DNA of 64,000 nt from Cohnella lubricantis (GCF_014212015.1 NZ_JACJVN010000024.1:1-64000), one strand, 5' to 3'. Counted from the stretch's first letter, positions 24,597-34,656 are shown. Numbers and translations: made by a program. The notes: generated by a model not told the origin, from the sequence alone.

Positions 24597-26483
24597 ATGG
24601 AAGAACGATTGGAGAATCCCCGCTTGCGGGGATGCAGGCAGGAAGGCGCGGCAGTTCGATTCGACGAGGAAGGCGGCGGTCTATTCTATCGCTTGAACGG
24701 CAAGCTGCTGGAAGGGTATTCGTATCTCCTGGCGGATGTGGAGAACAAGGAAGACTATGCCGTATGCCTGAATATCGGGTTCTGGGAGGATCAGGAGGAC
24801 AAGAACTGCGACTTGTTCATTGCGGTAGGGGTTCTGCCCCGGCTGAAGACGACCGTCTGCGTGCCCCTGTCCTATTTGAATGGACAAACGCTGTTCGGTC
24901 CTCGCCGGCCCGGCATTCTGAAGACCGTTGTGAAGGGCAACCGCATCAACCCTGAGCGCCTAACGGCCGTTGCCATCGCTCTGCCTCCCTCCCATAGCCA
25001 AACAGCTCTAGTCGTGAGCAATGTCCGTCTCTCCACGGAGGAGCCGGAGATGGATATGGACTTGACCGCGCTCGTGGATAATTTAGGACAGTACGCGGGG
25101 AAGGATTGGCCGGGGAAGACGGCAAGTCCGGAGGCCAGCATCCGCTACCTCCTGTCGCTGAGGGAGGAAGCCAGGCAGTTTTTGACCCGTCATGAGGACA
25201 GCTTCTTCGGAGCGCGGGACATCCAGTTCGAGGCTACCGGTTATTTCCGTCTGGAGCGCGAGGGAGAGCGGCATTGGCTTGTCACGCCTGACGGCCGCGG
25301 CTTCTTCAGCAGCGGGATGGACTGTGTCCGTCCCCATTCGCCTGGCCCTTGGGACCATGAGGGGAACGATCGGGACTTTCCGGTCGAAAATGTAAAGCGA
25401 GCTTTCGGCGATGAATGGAACGAAGCCTGGAGCGAGATCACCAAGTACCGCCTGATCCAATGGGGGATCAATACGGTTGCCGCATGGAGCGATCACGACT
25501 TCGCCCGCAGCTCGAAGATCCCGTACGTGGCGATGCTGAACCATTTTCCAACCACAACCGCTTCTATCTACCGGGACTTCCCGGATGTATTCTCGCAGGA
25601 ATACGAGGAACGTTCTCGTGAATACGCCCGCCAACTGGAGGAGTACCGGGACGACCCGTGGCTGATCGGCTACTTCATGTCCAATGAGCCGAATTGGGCT
25701 TTCGTGGATCGCTTGAATCTGGGCTATGAGCTGCTGAGGAATCCGGGAGAGCTGGCTTCCAAGAAGAAGCTGACCGAATTCCTGCAGGCGCGGTATCCCA
25801 ATCTAGCGGAGCTAAACCGCAGTTGGGGGACGACAGCGGGCGAATACGAGGATCTGTTCAAGCTGGGGGACTTCCCGGCGATATCCGATGCGGGCATGGC
25901 TGATCTGGAGGCGTTCTCCCGAGCGCTGATCAAGGAATACATTCGAGTCCCAGCTCAGGCGCTGAAGCAGGCGGATCCTCACCATCTCAACTTGGGTATT
26001 CGCTACGCTTATATCTCAAGCCCGGACTTATATAGCGGAAGCGAGTATTTCGATATTTTCTCCATCAACTGCTATGAGAAGACGTGCAATAAAGCGGTGG
26101 AAGAGGTGTATTCCCACGTGCGAATGCCGGTAATGGTGGGAGAATTCCACTTCGGCGCTATCGATCGAGGGTTGCCGGCCACCGGTATCCGAGGCGCCAG
26201 GGATCAGGCGAACCGGGGCAAGGCGATCCGCCGCTACATCGAGGAAGCGGCCGCGCAGCCGTACTGCCTGGGCGTTCATTACTTCCAGTTGAACGACCAG
26301 CCCTTCCTCGGCCGGTTCGACGGCGAGAATTATAACATCGGTCTGGTTGATGTCTGCAATCGGGAATATCCGGAGGTCGCAGCACCTTTGGCGGAAGCCA
26401 ACAAGCGGCTCTATTCGCTTCGGCGGGGTATCGAGAAGCCCGTCTCGGAGCCGGTCGATTATATTCCAGCCATCTTCTATTGA
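24597..26483 (+). CDS. GH50-like glycoside hydrolase
   Basis: 628 residues, no signal peptide. The first 190 residues resemble a beta-sandwich carbohydrate-binding module; the rest is a clan GH-A (beta/alpha)8 barrel. Candidate catalytic glutamates are in SNEPNWAF (about 364, acid/base) and VGEFHFGAIDRG (about 515, nucleophile). GEFHFGAxDRG and HYFQxxDxP are the patterns of GH50, known as beta-agarases. An intracellular enzyme next to GH27 suggests it works on imported galacto-oligosaccharides; agar as substrate is not shown. AGGAGGGA precedes the ATG. Confidence 0.75.
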   Translation: MEERLENPRLRGCRQEGAAVRFDEEGGGLFYRLNGKLLEGYSYLLADVENKEDYAVCLNIGFWEDQEDKNCDLFIAVGVLPRLKTTVCVPLSYLNGQTLFGPRRPGILKTVVKGNRINPERLTAVAIALPPSHSQTALVVSNVRLSTEEPEMDMDLTALVDNLGQYAGKDWPGKTASPEASIRYLLSLREEARQFLTRHEDSFFGARDIQFEATGYFRLEREGERHWLVTPDGRGFFSSGMDCVRPHSPGPWDHEGNDRDFPVENVKRAFGDEWNEAWSEITKYRLIQWGINTVAAWSDHDFARSSKIPYVAMLNHFPTTTASIYRDFPDVFSQEYEERSREYARQLEEYRDDPWLIGYFMSNEPNWAFVDRLNLGYELLRNPGELASKKKLTEFLQARYPNLAELNRSWGTTAGEYEDLFKLGDFPAISDAGMADLEAFSRALIKEYIRVPAQALKQADPHHLNLGIRYAYISSPDLYSGSEYFDIFSINCYEKTCNKAVEEVYSHVRMPVMVGEFHFGAIDRGLPATGIRGARDQANRGKAIRRYIEEAAAQPYCLGVHYFQLNDQPFLGRFDGENYNIGLVDVCNREYPEVAAPLAEANKRLYSLRRGIEKPVSEPVDYIPAIFY

Positions 26484-26498
26484 GAATGGAGGCTCCAT

Positions 26499-27785
26499 AT
26501 GCAGCATCATAGCTTTCCGCCAACTCCCCCGATGGGGTGGAACAGCTGGGATTGTTACGGCGCAGCCGTGACGGAGTCCGAGGTCCGCGGGAACGCGGCT
26601 TATATGGCAGAGCATCTGAAGGAGTATGGGTGGGAATATGTCGTGGTCGACATCCAATGGTATGAGCCGGGCGCGGTCTCGTCGCAATATCGGCCGTTCG
26701 TCCGGCTGGAGATCGACTCTTATTCTCGTCTTGTGCCGGCGGTGAACCGCTTCCCTTCCGCGGCCGGCGGCCAAGGGTTCAAGCCTCTGGCTGATTATGT
26801 GCATGGGCTTGGGCTGAAGTTCGGAATCCATATCATGCGCGGCATTCCCCGGCAGGCCGTTCATGACAATGCGGCGATCAAGGGCATGAACGTTACGGCG
26901 CGTGAGATCGCGCATTCGAATTCGATCTGCCCGTGGAACACCGACATGTACGGGGTAGACGCTTCCAAGGACGGCGCGCAAGCGTACTATGATTCGCAAT
27001 TCGAACTATATGCCGAGTGGGGAGTCGACTTCGTCAAGGTTGACGACATCGCGGCATCTAGGCTGTATGGAACGCACCTGGAAGAGATCGAGCTGATCCG
27101 GAAGGCGATCGACCGCTGCGGGCGGCCGATGGTGCTAAGTCTGTCGCCGGGGCCGGCTCCGATCGAGCTTGCCGAACGCTTCGAGGCGAACGCCAACATG
27201 TGGCGAATGACGGACGACTTCTGGGATCTGTGGCCGCTGCTGCTCGACATGTTCGACCGCTGCGAGAGATGGGAAGGCCGCCCACGGCCTGGCTGCTGGC
27301 CGGATTGCGATATGCTCCCGCTCGGCCATATCGGCATTCGCTCCGTTGATGGAGGCGGCTCCGACAGATGGACGCGGTTCACGCGGGACGAACAGCTGAC
27401 CATGATGACGCTGTGGTCGATCTTCCGCTCGCCGCTGATGTTCGGCGGAGAGCTGCGAGATAATGATGCGTGGACGCTGTCGCTGCTCACCAACCGCGAG
27501 GTGCTGCATATGCACCGCTCGAGCTTCGGCGCCCGTCAAGCGCTTCGCGAAGGCCCGCGCATCGTCTGGACGGCCGAAGGGCCGGACGGGGAACGGTACG
27601 CCGCCTTATTCAATACCGGCGAAGAGCCTGTTGTCGTATCCGTATCGCTGGCTGAGTTGGGGATGAACGGCTCTGCTGCGCAAGGCAAGGAGCTGTGGAG
27701 CGGCCGCGAGACCGGCTTGTTGGAAGGCGAACTCTCCGCGGAGGTTCAGCCGCATGGAGCCGCTCTCTTCAGGCTAGAAGGATAG
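26499..27785 (+). CDS. alpha-galactosidase-like, GH27
   Basis: 428 residues, cytoplasmic. The family opening PPMGWNSWDCYG is present, the nucleophile Asp lies in FVKVDDIA (about 182), and the acid/base Asp in RMTDDFWDLW (about 238). A C-terminal antiparallel beta domain follows the barrel. GH27 enzymes release alpha-galactose, or related sugars such as alpha-N-acetylgalactosamine or beta-L-arabinopyranose. It starts 15 bases after the GH50-like gene with ATGGAGG before the ATG, so the two form an operon. Confidence 0.87.
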   Translation: MQHHSFPPTPPMGWNSWDCYGAAVTESEVRGNAAYMAEHLKEYGWEYVVVDIQWYEPGAVSSQYRPFVRLEIDSYSRLVPAVNRFPSAAGGQGFKPLADYVHGLGLKFGIHIMRGIPRQAVHDNAAIKGMNVTAREIAHSNSICPWNTDMYGVDASKDGAQAYYDSQFELYAEWGVDFVKVDDIAASRLYGTHLEEIELIRKAIDRCGRPMVLSLSPGPAPIELAERFEANANMWRMTDDFWDLWPLLLDMFDRCERWEGRPRPGCWPDCDMLPLGHIGIRSVDGGGSDRWTRFTRDEQLTMMTLWSIFRSPLMFGGELRDNDAWTLSLLTNREVLHMHRSSFGARQALREGPRIVWTAEGPDGERYAALFNTGEEPVVVSVSLAELGMNGSAAQGKELWSGRETGLLEGELSAEVQPHGAALFRLEG

Positions 27786-27799
27786 CATCGGCTAATCGT

Positions 27800-28540
27800 C
27801 TACAAGGTTTGCCCGCTATCTACCGTAATGATCTGTCCTGTCATTGCTTCTTGTTCCAATGCCGCGCAGATCAATTGAGCAATGTCGTCAGGGGATGCTA
27901 TTCTCTGCAGAAGCAGGCTGGGCGCGAGCAACTTCATTCGCTCTTCTTGTCCAGCCCACCATCTGGTTGCGACGGCCCCGGGCACCACGCAATTAACGCT
28001 AATCTCCGGCGCTAATGCGTGGGCCAAGGATCTTGTAAGGCCGTGAACGGCAGCTTTGGATACGGCATATGGAAGCGAGGAGCCCACGCCTGTCTGTCCG
28101 GCAATGCTGCCTACGTTCACGATCGCTCCCTGTCCGCTCTGCTTCATGAAGGGGGCGACGGCTCGCGCGCAGAAGAACATCCCTTTGACATTAACGGCGA
28201 ATAGCTCATCCCACACTTCCTCCACAGCCAGATCAAGGTCGTCCATCGGTATATGGCTGGTGATGCTGGCATTGTTGACAAGCAGATCTACGGTGCCATA
28301 CAGCTGCGCAGCAGCCTGAACCATAGCGCGAACTTCATCATCCTGCGACACATCCGCACGTATGGCAGTGGCTTGCCCACCACCGTTAACGATCAGTTGA
28401 ACGGTCTCTTCCGCGTCCGTTCGAGAGCGAGAATAGTTGACGATTACCGTTGCTCCTCTCTTCGCCAGCAATAGGCTGGTTGCCCTGCCAATTCCCGTTC
28501 CGCCTCCCGTAACAAGCGCAACTTTGTTTTTAAGTTCCAT
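27800..28540 (-). CDS. short-chain dehydrogenase/reductase
   Basis: 246 residues, a classical SDR. The cofactor loop is VTGGGTGIGRATSLLL, NNAS follows near residue 90, the catalytic set is Ser (IVNVGSIAGQTG), Tyr and Lys (LPYAVSKAA). FabG-like enzymes of this size reduce or oxidise many substrates, so the role is open. It converges on the GH27 gene with only 14 bases between stops, and diverges from the GH115 region. Confidence 0.85.
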   Translation of the reverse strand: MELKNKVALVTGGGTGIGRATSLLLAKRGATVIVNYSRSRTDAEETVQLIVNGGGQATAIRADVSQDDEVRAMVQAAAQLYGTVDLLVNNASITSHIPMDDLDLAVEEVWDELFAVNVKGMFFCARAVAPFMKQSGQGAIVNVGSIAGQTGVGSSLPYAVSKAAVHGLTRSLAHALAPEISVNCVVPGAVATRWWAGQEERMKLLAPSLLLQRIASPDDIAQLICAALEQEAMTGQIITVDSGQTL

Positions 28541-28578
28541 CTCTCATCCACCCTTCATTTCTCTTTTGCACAGACCTA

Positions 28579-28608
28579 TTGTAGTCGGTTTTTACAATTA
28601 TGTATAAT
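28579..28608 (+). promoter_or_regulatory. overlapping divergent promoters
   Basis: Rightward TTGTAG (28579-28584) and TATAAT (28603-28608), spacer 18. On the other strand TTATAC and TACAAT with an 18-base spacer occupy almost the same DNA and would serve the dehydrogenase gene. Confidence 0.5.
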
Positions 28609-28661
28609 TAAACTATTTGAAGGGAGCGTTCATAAAAAATGATAGGGGGGGCGGGGAGAGA

Positions 28662-28808
28662 ATGAATCCTTTGGATCATCAACTCAACCATTATGGACTG
28701 ATTGATCGATATAGCCTCAAAGGGATCAGAACATTAATCAATGGGCTTCATAATTACAGCTTCCCGCTCTATTGGGGATTACTAGAACCGCGCATCTTCG
28801 ATGAATAG
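28662..28808 (+). CDS. small hypothetical protein
   Basis: 48 residues from an ATG preceded by GGGGAGAG. The peptide has no membrane segment or motif I recognise and could be the N-terminal remnant of a lost gene. AT content is higher than in the flanking enzymes. Coding status is uncertain. Confidence 0.3.
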   Translation: MNPLDHQLNHYGLIDRYSLKGIRTLINGLHNYSFPLYWGLLEPRIFDE

Positions 28809-28898
28809 TGAAAGAAAGTTGTTCGTTGTCCCCATACTCCCCCTAGGATTCTACTAATACAATTCAGAGTAGAGTGCGCCTGGGGGAGTGAAGCAGCA

Positions 28899-30998
28899 AT
28901 GAGTATAGATAATCAGACATTTGTCGTGAATGGAAACACCGCCTTCATTAGCCGAGTCGATCAGACATCGGCTATTCGTCATGTATGGGACATGCTGCTG
29001 AGAGATCATGCGTCGGTCTTCGGGCAGGCTCCTAGTTCAGCGCCTTCCGCGGGGCGTACGTCGGTTATTGTCCGATACGCGGAGCCGAGCGACAACTGCC
29101 CGTCCTGGCCGGAGGCATTCTGCTTCCGCTATGATCGCGCTGAAGACGGCCTTCGTCTGCATATTGTCGCCAGGGACGAACTGGGTCTCATGTACGGCAT
29201 GCTTCATTACAGCCGATATATGCTGGGCGTCGATCCGTTCTGGTTCTGGGCGGATCTGCCGCCCAAGCGGCGGGACATCATCGAGTTCCCGGCGGAAGAC
29301 TTCGATTCGACTCAGCCGAAGGTTCGCTACCGAGGCTGGTTCGTCAATGACGAAGTCTGCTTGATCGGCTGGAAGGATGAATATCCGCCGACCCGAGAGG
29401 TGTGGCTGCCGGTGTTTGAGGCGCTGCTGCGCTGTGGGGGCAATATGGTTATTCCGGGCACCGACCTGCCCAAGACGGGCGTTCATGCCAAGCTGGCCGC
29501 GGAGATGGGATTATGGCTTACGCATCACCATGCCGAGCCGCTCGGCGCCGAGATGTTCCTGCGCGCATATCCGGGCAAGAACGCCAGCTACAAGGAGCAT
29601 CCCGATCTCTTCGAACGGCTGTGGCGGGAGGCGATCGAGAAGCAGAAGAACGACCGCATCGTATGGGTGCTCTCCTTCCGCGGGCAGGGAGATAAACCGT
29701 TCTGGGAGAACGATCCGGAGTTCGATACGCCAGCCCGCCGCGGCTCGCTGATCTCTAAGGTCGTCCGCAAGCAGTACAACATGATCCGGGAATCGGTAGC
29801 TAACCCGGTCTGCTGCATGGCCATGTATGGCGAGATTGCCGAGTTGTACAGGGACGGCTACATCGAAGTGCCGGACGGCGTCATTAAAGTTTGGGCCGAC
29901 AACGGCTACGGCAAGATGGTCTCTCGCCGCCACGGCAATCTGAATCTGCGCGCGCCGGCGCTGCCGCCGAAGGGTGACACGGGCAGGAACGGCATCTATT
30001 ATCATGTGACGTTCCACGATCTGCAGGCGTCCAACCACCTGACATTATTCCCGTCTCCTCCGGAGCTGATCGCTGAAGAGATCGGAGCGGCATTCGAGGC
30101 GGGTGCATCGGAATATGTGCTGCTTAATTGCGGCAACATTCGCCCCCACCTGTCTACGCTGGATCTCGTGGCCGAGCTATGGCAGAGAGGCTCTGCGGAT
30201 CCGGCGCTCCATCTGGCCGATTACGCCGGCAGAATGTTCCTGCAACAGGAAGCCGGGGCGATCGCTGCCCTGTTCCGGCGCTATGCCGAGTGCACGATCA
30301 AGTACGGCCCGAATCCGGACGACCGGGCAGGCGAAGAGTTCTACCACCACCCGGCTCGGCAGATCGTCGGGCACTGGCTGCAGGGCCGAATCGCCAAGAC
30401 GGACGAGCGGCTGCTATGGGCAACGGGAGACCGCCCGTTCCTTGAACAAGTGCGTTGGTTCGAGCAGAGAGGAGCGGAAGCGATTGCCCCTTGGGAGGAG
30501 TTGGAACGAAGCACCTTAGCTGTGATGGCGCGTCTGCCCGAATGGGCTGGAAGGAGACTGGCGGATCAACTGCTGCTTCCTATACGGCTTCACTTGTCCG
30601 GCAGCCGGGGACTGAAGGCGCTGGGCCGAGCATTTGAAGCCTACACGGAGGGACGCTTCGCGCTCGCCTTCGTTCATGCCTCCGAAGCCGTCTGGCGGTA
30701 CCAGGAAGGACAAGCGGCGCTGCGGGAGGCGGAGCATGGCAAGTGGGAACGCTTCTTCCGGGCCGACTGGCTGACCAATATCGCCAATACGATCGACCAT
30801 ATGGACACGCTGCGACGCTTCCTGCGCATGCACGGCGATAGTCCGGATATGTTCTTATGGTACAAGGAGTACCTCATGCCGGAGACGGAGAAGCACATTT
30901 ATCTCGAGAATACGCATCGTAATCCGCTGTCTGATGATCGGCTGGCAACGATGCTGCGTGAATTGTTCGAGCGGGAGACGCCTCGCTTGTTTGTTTGA
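28899..30998 (+). CDS. GH115-type alpha-glucuronidase
   Basis: 699 residues, no signal peptide. The GH115 pattern is clear: PKVRYRGWFVNDE, a barrel with LTHHHAEPLG and WVLSFRGQGDKPFW. GH115 enzymes remove (4-O-methyl)glucuronic acid from internal or terminal xylose of xylan. It is shorter than most family members, which carry extra C-terminal domains. GGGGGAG lies 8 bases before the ATG. It heads a set with sugar permeases, a two-component system and a binding protein, fitting uptake of glucuronoxylan fragments. Confidence 0.85.
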   Translation: MSIDNQTFVVNGNTAFISRVDQTSAIRHVWDMLLRDHASVFGQAPSSAPSAGRTSVIVRYAEPSDNCPSWPEAFCFRYDRAEDGLRLHIVARDELGLMYGMLHYSRYMLGVDPFWFWADLPPKRRDIIEFPAEDFDSTQPKVRYRGWFVNDEVCLIGWKDEYPPTREVWLPVFEALLRCGGNMVIPGTDLPKTGVHAKLAAEMGLWLTHHHAEPLGAEMFLRAYPGKNASYKEHPDLFERLWREAIEKQKNDRIVWVLSFRGQGDKPFWENDPEFDTPARRGSLISKVVRKQYNMIRESVANPVCCMAMYGEIAELYRDGYIEVPDGVIKVWADNGYGKMVSRRHGNLNLRAPALPPKGDTGRNGIYYHVTFHDLQASNHLTLFPSPPELIAEEIGAAFEAGASEYVLLNCGNIRPHLSTLDLVAELWQRGSADPALHLADYAGRMFLQQEAGAIAALFRRYAECTIKYGPNPDDRAGEEFYHHPARQIVGHWLQGRIAKTDERLLWATGDRPFLEQVRWFEQRGAEAIAPWEELERSTLAVMARLPEWAGRRLADQLLLPIRLHLSGSRGLKALGRAFEAYTEGRFALAFVHASEAVWRYQEGQAALREAEHGKWERFFRADWLTNIANTIDHMDTLRRFLRMHGDSPDMFLWYKEYLMPETEKHIYLENTHRNPLSDDRLATMLRELFERETPRLFV

Positions 30999-31027
30999 TA
31001 CTGAAAGAAATACATTCATTGCTCATC

Positions 31028-31056
31028 TTATCGGCGGTATCCCGCGCTTGTATACT
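31028..31056 (+). promoter_or_regulatory. possible promoter of the permease operon
   Basis: TTATCG and TATACT with a 17-base spacer, 44 bases before the first permease gene; the -35 is weak. Confidence 0.35.
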
Positions 31057-31099
31057 GTTAATAGATCGATATTGGAATAGAGAGACAGGAGTGGGCAAC

Positions 31100-32011
31100 A
31101 TGTCAAAACCGGCGTACCGTAGAAAACGATGGGATTCGCCTGTCGCGGGCTATTTGTTCCTGTCGCCGTGGCTGATTGGATTCCTCCTTCTAACGTTGGG
31201 GCCGATCTGCATGTCATTTTACTATTCGTTGACTGATTATTCGCTCCTGGCAGCTCCCCATTGGACTGGCTGGGCCAACTATCACCGAATCTTCATGGAA
31301 GATGACACCTTTCCCAAGACGTTAAAGATTACGTTCGTATTCGTGCTTCTAACCGTTCCGCTGCGGCTCGTCTTCGCGCTATTGATCGCGATGCTGCTGA
31401 ACCGCAACGTCAAGGGAATGTCCTTCTATCGGACGATGGTCTACTTCCCTTCCCTGATCGGAACGAGCATCGCAGTGTCGATTCTGTGGAAGAACATCTT
31501 CGGCCGCAACGGCTTTATCAACGACGTATTAGGCTTCTTCGGAATTGAAGGCAAATCGTGGATCTCCGATCCGCATTACGCGCTGTACACGCTGATCTTG
31601 ATGATGGTCTGGCAATTCGGTTCCTCGATGATCATCTTCTTGGCTGGACTCAAGCAGATCTCCAGAGATCTGTACGAAGCTTCTTCCGTTGACGGAGCGG
31701 GCAAGGTCAGGCAGTTCATTACCATCACGCTGCCGCTGCTGTCCCCGATCATTCTATTTAATACCGTGCAGACTACGATCAACTCGTTCCAGATGTTCAC
31801 GCAGGCGTTCGTCGTCACGAACGGCGGACCTGTTCATTCAACCTACGTTTACGTCATGTACTTGTACGAGACAGCCTTCACGAAGTATCAGATGGGCTAC
31901 GCCTCCGCGCTGGCTTGGGTGCTTCTCGTCATGATCGGACTGGTGACGGCTCTGCTGTTCTGGTCTTCCCGTTACTGGGTCTTCTACGAATCGCAAGGAG
32001 GGAGACGATAA
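31100..32011 (+). CDS. sugar ABC transporter permease (MalF/UgpA type)
   Basis: 303 residues, six membrane segments, CUT1 family. The EAA loop that docks the ATPase is DLYEASSVDGAGKVRQFITI. The ATG at 31100 follows AGGAG by 8 bases; the longer frame upstream has no site. Its stop overlaps the next start (TAATG), so the two permeases are coupled. No ATPase gene is nearby, as is common when a shared MsmX-like ATPase is used. Confidence 0.92.
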   Translation: MSKPAYRRKRWDSPVAGYLFLSPWLIGFLLLTLGPICMSFYYSLTDYSLLAAPHWTGWANYHRIFMEDDTFPKTLKITFVFVLLTVPLRLVFALLIAMLLNRNVKGMSFYRTMVYFPSLIGTSIAVSILWKNIFGRNGFINDVLGFFGIEGKSWISDPHYALYTLILMMVWQFGSSMIIFLAGLKQISRDLYEASSVDGAGKVRQFITITLPLLSPIILFNTVQTTINSFQMFTQAFVVTNGGPVHSTYVYVMYLYETAFTKYQMGYASALAWVLLVMIGLVTALLFWSSRYWVFYESQGGRR

Positions 32012-32847
32012 TGCCAGCGAAGCGCCTCGTCAATCATACGATTCTGCTGCTGATCAGCCTGCTCATGATGTATCCGGTATTCTGGTGGCTTGGAGCATCG
32101 CTTAAGAGCAATGCCGATATGAGCTCGGCTGCCTTATTCTCCAAGACGCTGCATTGGAGCAACTTCTCTGAAGGCTGGAACGCGGTGCCTAATTACAGCT
32201 TCACGCACTTCTATGCCAACACATTCGAACTGATTATCGGCGTGCTGTTCACAAGTATTGTCTCCTGCAGCTTGGTCGCCTTCGCCTTCGCTCGTCTAGA
32301 CTTTCCGCTGCGCAATGTCTGGTTCGGCATTATGCTGGTGACGCTCATGCTGCCGACGCAGGTGACCATCGTGCCGCAGTACGTCATGTTCAACAAGCTG
32401 CATTGGGTTAACACGTATCTGCCGTTCTATATTCCGCACCTGTTGGCAGGCGGGATCGGAGGGCCGTTCTTCATCTATCTCATGGTCCAATTCATCCGCT
32501 CGGTGCCGAAGGAATTGGACGAATCGGCCAAGATGGACGGATGCTCGTGGTTCGGCATTTACTGGCGGATCATGCTGCCTCTGATCAAGCCGGCGCTCGT
32601 CACGGTAGGCATCTACTGCTTCCTGTGGAACTGGGACGACTTCTTCGGTCAGATGCTGTACATTAACTCAGTCGGCAAATATACGATTAACCTGGCGCTC
32701 AAGCTCTTCATTGATTCGCAAGGCTCTGTTCCATGGGGGCAGCTGCTGGCCATGTCGCTTCTCTCGATCGTGCCAGCCGTCGTCATCTTCTTCCTGGCAC
32801 AGCGGCATTTTGTCGAAGGAATTGCCGCCGGAGCGCTAAAAGGGTAG
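32011..32847 (+). CDS. sugar ABC transporter permease (MalG/UgpE type)
   Basis: 278 residues, six membrane segments, the partner of the preceding permease. The EAA-type loop reads ELDESAKMDGCSWFGIYWRI. It begins on the overlapping TAATG of the upstream gene, and a GGAGGGAGACG site lies just before. A terminator hairpin follows. Confidence 0.92.
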   Translation: MPAKRLVNHTILLLISLLMMYPVFWWLGASLKSNADMSSAALFSKTLHWSNFSEGWNAVPNYSFTHFYANTFELIIGVLFTSIVSCSLVAFAFARLDFPLRNVWFGIMLVTLMLPTQVTIVPQYVMFNKLHWVNTYLPFYIPHLLAGGIGGPFFIYLMVQFIRSVPKELDESAKMDGCSWFGIYWRIMLPLIKPALVTVGIYCFLWNWDDFFGQMLYINSVGKYTINLALKLFIDSQGSVPWGQLLAMSLLSIVPAVVIFFLAQRHFVEGIAAGALKG

Positions 32848-32868
32848 AATAAATCGAAATTAGTGTTT

Positions 32869-32897
32869 TAAGCTGCGGATATTTTCGCAGCTTTCTT
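32869..32897 (+). terminator. terminator of permease operon
   Basis: AAGCTGCG and CGCAGCTT around GATATTTT, then TCTTTGC. Confidence 0.65.
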
Positions 32898-32918
32898 TGC
32901 ATGACGGGGGAGATCAAC

Positions 32919-34643
32919 ATGTTACGCAACCCATTCAAATCGCTGCGGATCGACTTTGTCTTCTTTTTCGGCTTTGCGTTTATTGTTGCCCTGCTAGTCG
33001 GTCTGTTCGTGTACACCAGCTACACGAGCAGCTCCCGAGAGGTTGCTTCAAGCACCTCCTTCTATCAACAGAAGCTGCTGAACGAGCTGAACAAGAAGCT
33101 GAACACGAATCTAGTCAGCATCGAACAGAGCTCGATCACCGCATCCAAGAATTTCGATATCGTCATCTCCCGAATGCCCGGAGACGATTCCTACGACCGG
33201 GTTCGCGCGCAGGCGGAGATTCGCTCCCAGCTGAACAATTACGTATTCGGCACGCCGATCTTGCAGTCGATTCATGTCTATTCCAATCTTCCGGCGAGCT
33301 ACAGCGTTCAGGAATACGTGCAGTTCCTATCCATGGACCAGATTCCGAAGGAGAGTTGGTACCCGGATATCGAGAAGACGGATTACGCTTGGCTAAGCGA
33401 GCATTCGATCAAGACCAACAGCGGAGATACGCCGGTCATCAGCTTCGCTCGCAAAGTATACAACAATCTCAACCAGTATTACGCCCTAATCGTGCTCAAC
33501 ATTAAAGTTCCCGTCTTCCAATCGCTGATCAAGGCGGATGACACAGATGCTAGTGTCGCCCTGCTGGATGAGACGGGCAAGCTGATTACCCAGACGTCTA
33601 ACAGTTCGTTCACACAGGCTTATCTGGACAGCATGATGGCGAAGATCGCGGCGCAGCCGAGCGGTTCGGACCGCAGGGGGGACGAGTTCCTCGTCTGGTC
33701 TAAGTCGATGGATTCGAAGTGGACGCTGCTCGAACGTTCCTCCTGGAAGGACATGACGAGAAGCAGCATGGAGACGACTCGGCTGTTCCTTCTGCTGGGA
33801 CTGCTCGCGATCTTGATGATTATTCTGCTCGGCATGTTCCTGGCTCGCCAATTTATAAAGCCGATCGGCCTGCTGCTGAAGGCGATGAATCAATTCCCTA
33901 ATCATAAAGGCGTCGTGCTCCCGGATGATTACAAGAATGAATTCGGCCGTCTGTTCCAAGGCTATCACAAGCTGACCGGAAGAATCGAAGAGCTGTACGC
34001 CAATCTGGAAGTGCAATACGAGCGCAGGCGACATGCGGAGCTCAAAAGTCTGCAGATGATGATAAACCCTCATTTTCTATACAACTCGCTAGATCAGGTC
34101 AACTGGGTCGCTATCGAAGAAGGCCAATCCCGCATCAGTAGAATGCTGTCTCTGCTCGGACAGATGTTCCGCCTTGCGCTCACGAATACAGACAGTCTCG
34201 TACCGGTCAGCGAAGAGGTTGCGCATATCGAATGCTATCTTCAGTTCCAACAGATTCGATGGGAAGATGACCTTGTCTACCAGGTTGACTTGACGGAAGA
34301 AGCCAGAAGGCTGCTCATGCCCAAGATTATTTTGCAGCCGTTCATTGAGAACGCTTTCGTTCACGGCTTCCATGGCAAACGATCGGCGAGGCTCGTCGTG
34401 ACGATTCGCCCCGCCGGGAACCAGTTGGAGATAATTATTGCAGACGATGGACGCCGCATCGGGCTGAGTCATATGGCGCCTAAGGATACCAAGAGCGGCG
34501 GAGGTTACGGGCTTCGCAATGTCCAAGAGCGGATCGATGCGCTGTTCGGGCCGGCGTACGGCTTCGAATTGTCCGATTCGAATATGGGGGGCACGCAAGC
34601 CGTCATTCGTCTGCCGATCATCCTGGAAAGCCCGCACACCTAA
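32919..34643 (+). CDS. YesM-type sensor histidine kinase
   Basis: 574 residues: membrane helix (about 10-32), extracellular sensing region, second helix (about 285-310), HAMP, then His_kinase with MMINPHFLYNSLDQVN (phosphorylated His about 384) and an ATPase domain with NAFVHGF and GGGYGLRNVQERID. The usual DNG of the G1 box is DDG. Start ATG at 32919 follows GGGGGAG by 6 bases. It pairs with the response regulator 13 bases downstream and probably senses the polysaccharide breakdown product carried by the adjacent transporter. Confidence 0.93.
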   Translation: MLRNPFKSLRIDFVFFFGFAFIVALLVGLFVYTSYTSSSREVASSTSFYQQKLLNELNKKLNTNLVSIEQSSITASKNFDIVISRMPGDDSYDRVRAQAEIRSQLNNYVFGTPILQSIHVYSNLPASYSVQEYVQFLSMDQIPKESWYPDIEKTDYAWLSEHSIKTNSGDTPVISFARKVYNNLNQYYALIVLNIKVPVFQSLIKADDTDASVALLDETGKLITQTSNSSFTQAYLDSMMAKIAAQPSGSDRRGDEFLVWSKSMDSKWTLLERSSWKDMTRSSMETTRLFLLLGLLAILMIILLGMFLARQFIKPIGLLLKAMNQFPNHKGVVLPDDYKNEFGRLFQGYHKLTGRIEELYANLEVQYERRRHAELKSLQMMINPHFLYNSLDQVNWVAIEEGQSRISRMLSLLGQMFRLALTNTDSLVPVSEEVAHIECYLQFQQIRWEDDLVYQVDLTEEARRLLMPKIILQPFIENAFVHGFHGKRSARLVVTIRPAGNQLEIIIADDGRRIGLSHMAPKDTKSGGGYGLRNVQERIDALFGPAYGFELSDSNMGGTQAVIRLPIILESPHT

Positions 34644-34656
34644 GGAGGACATGCTG

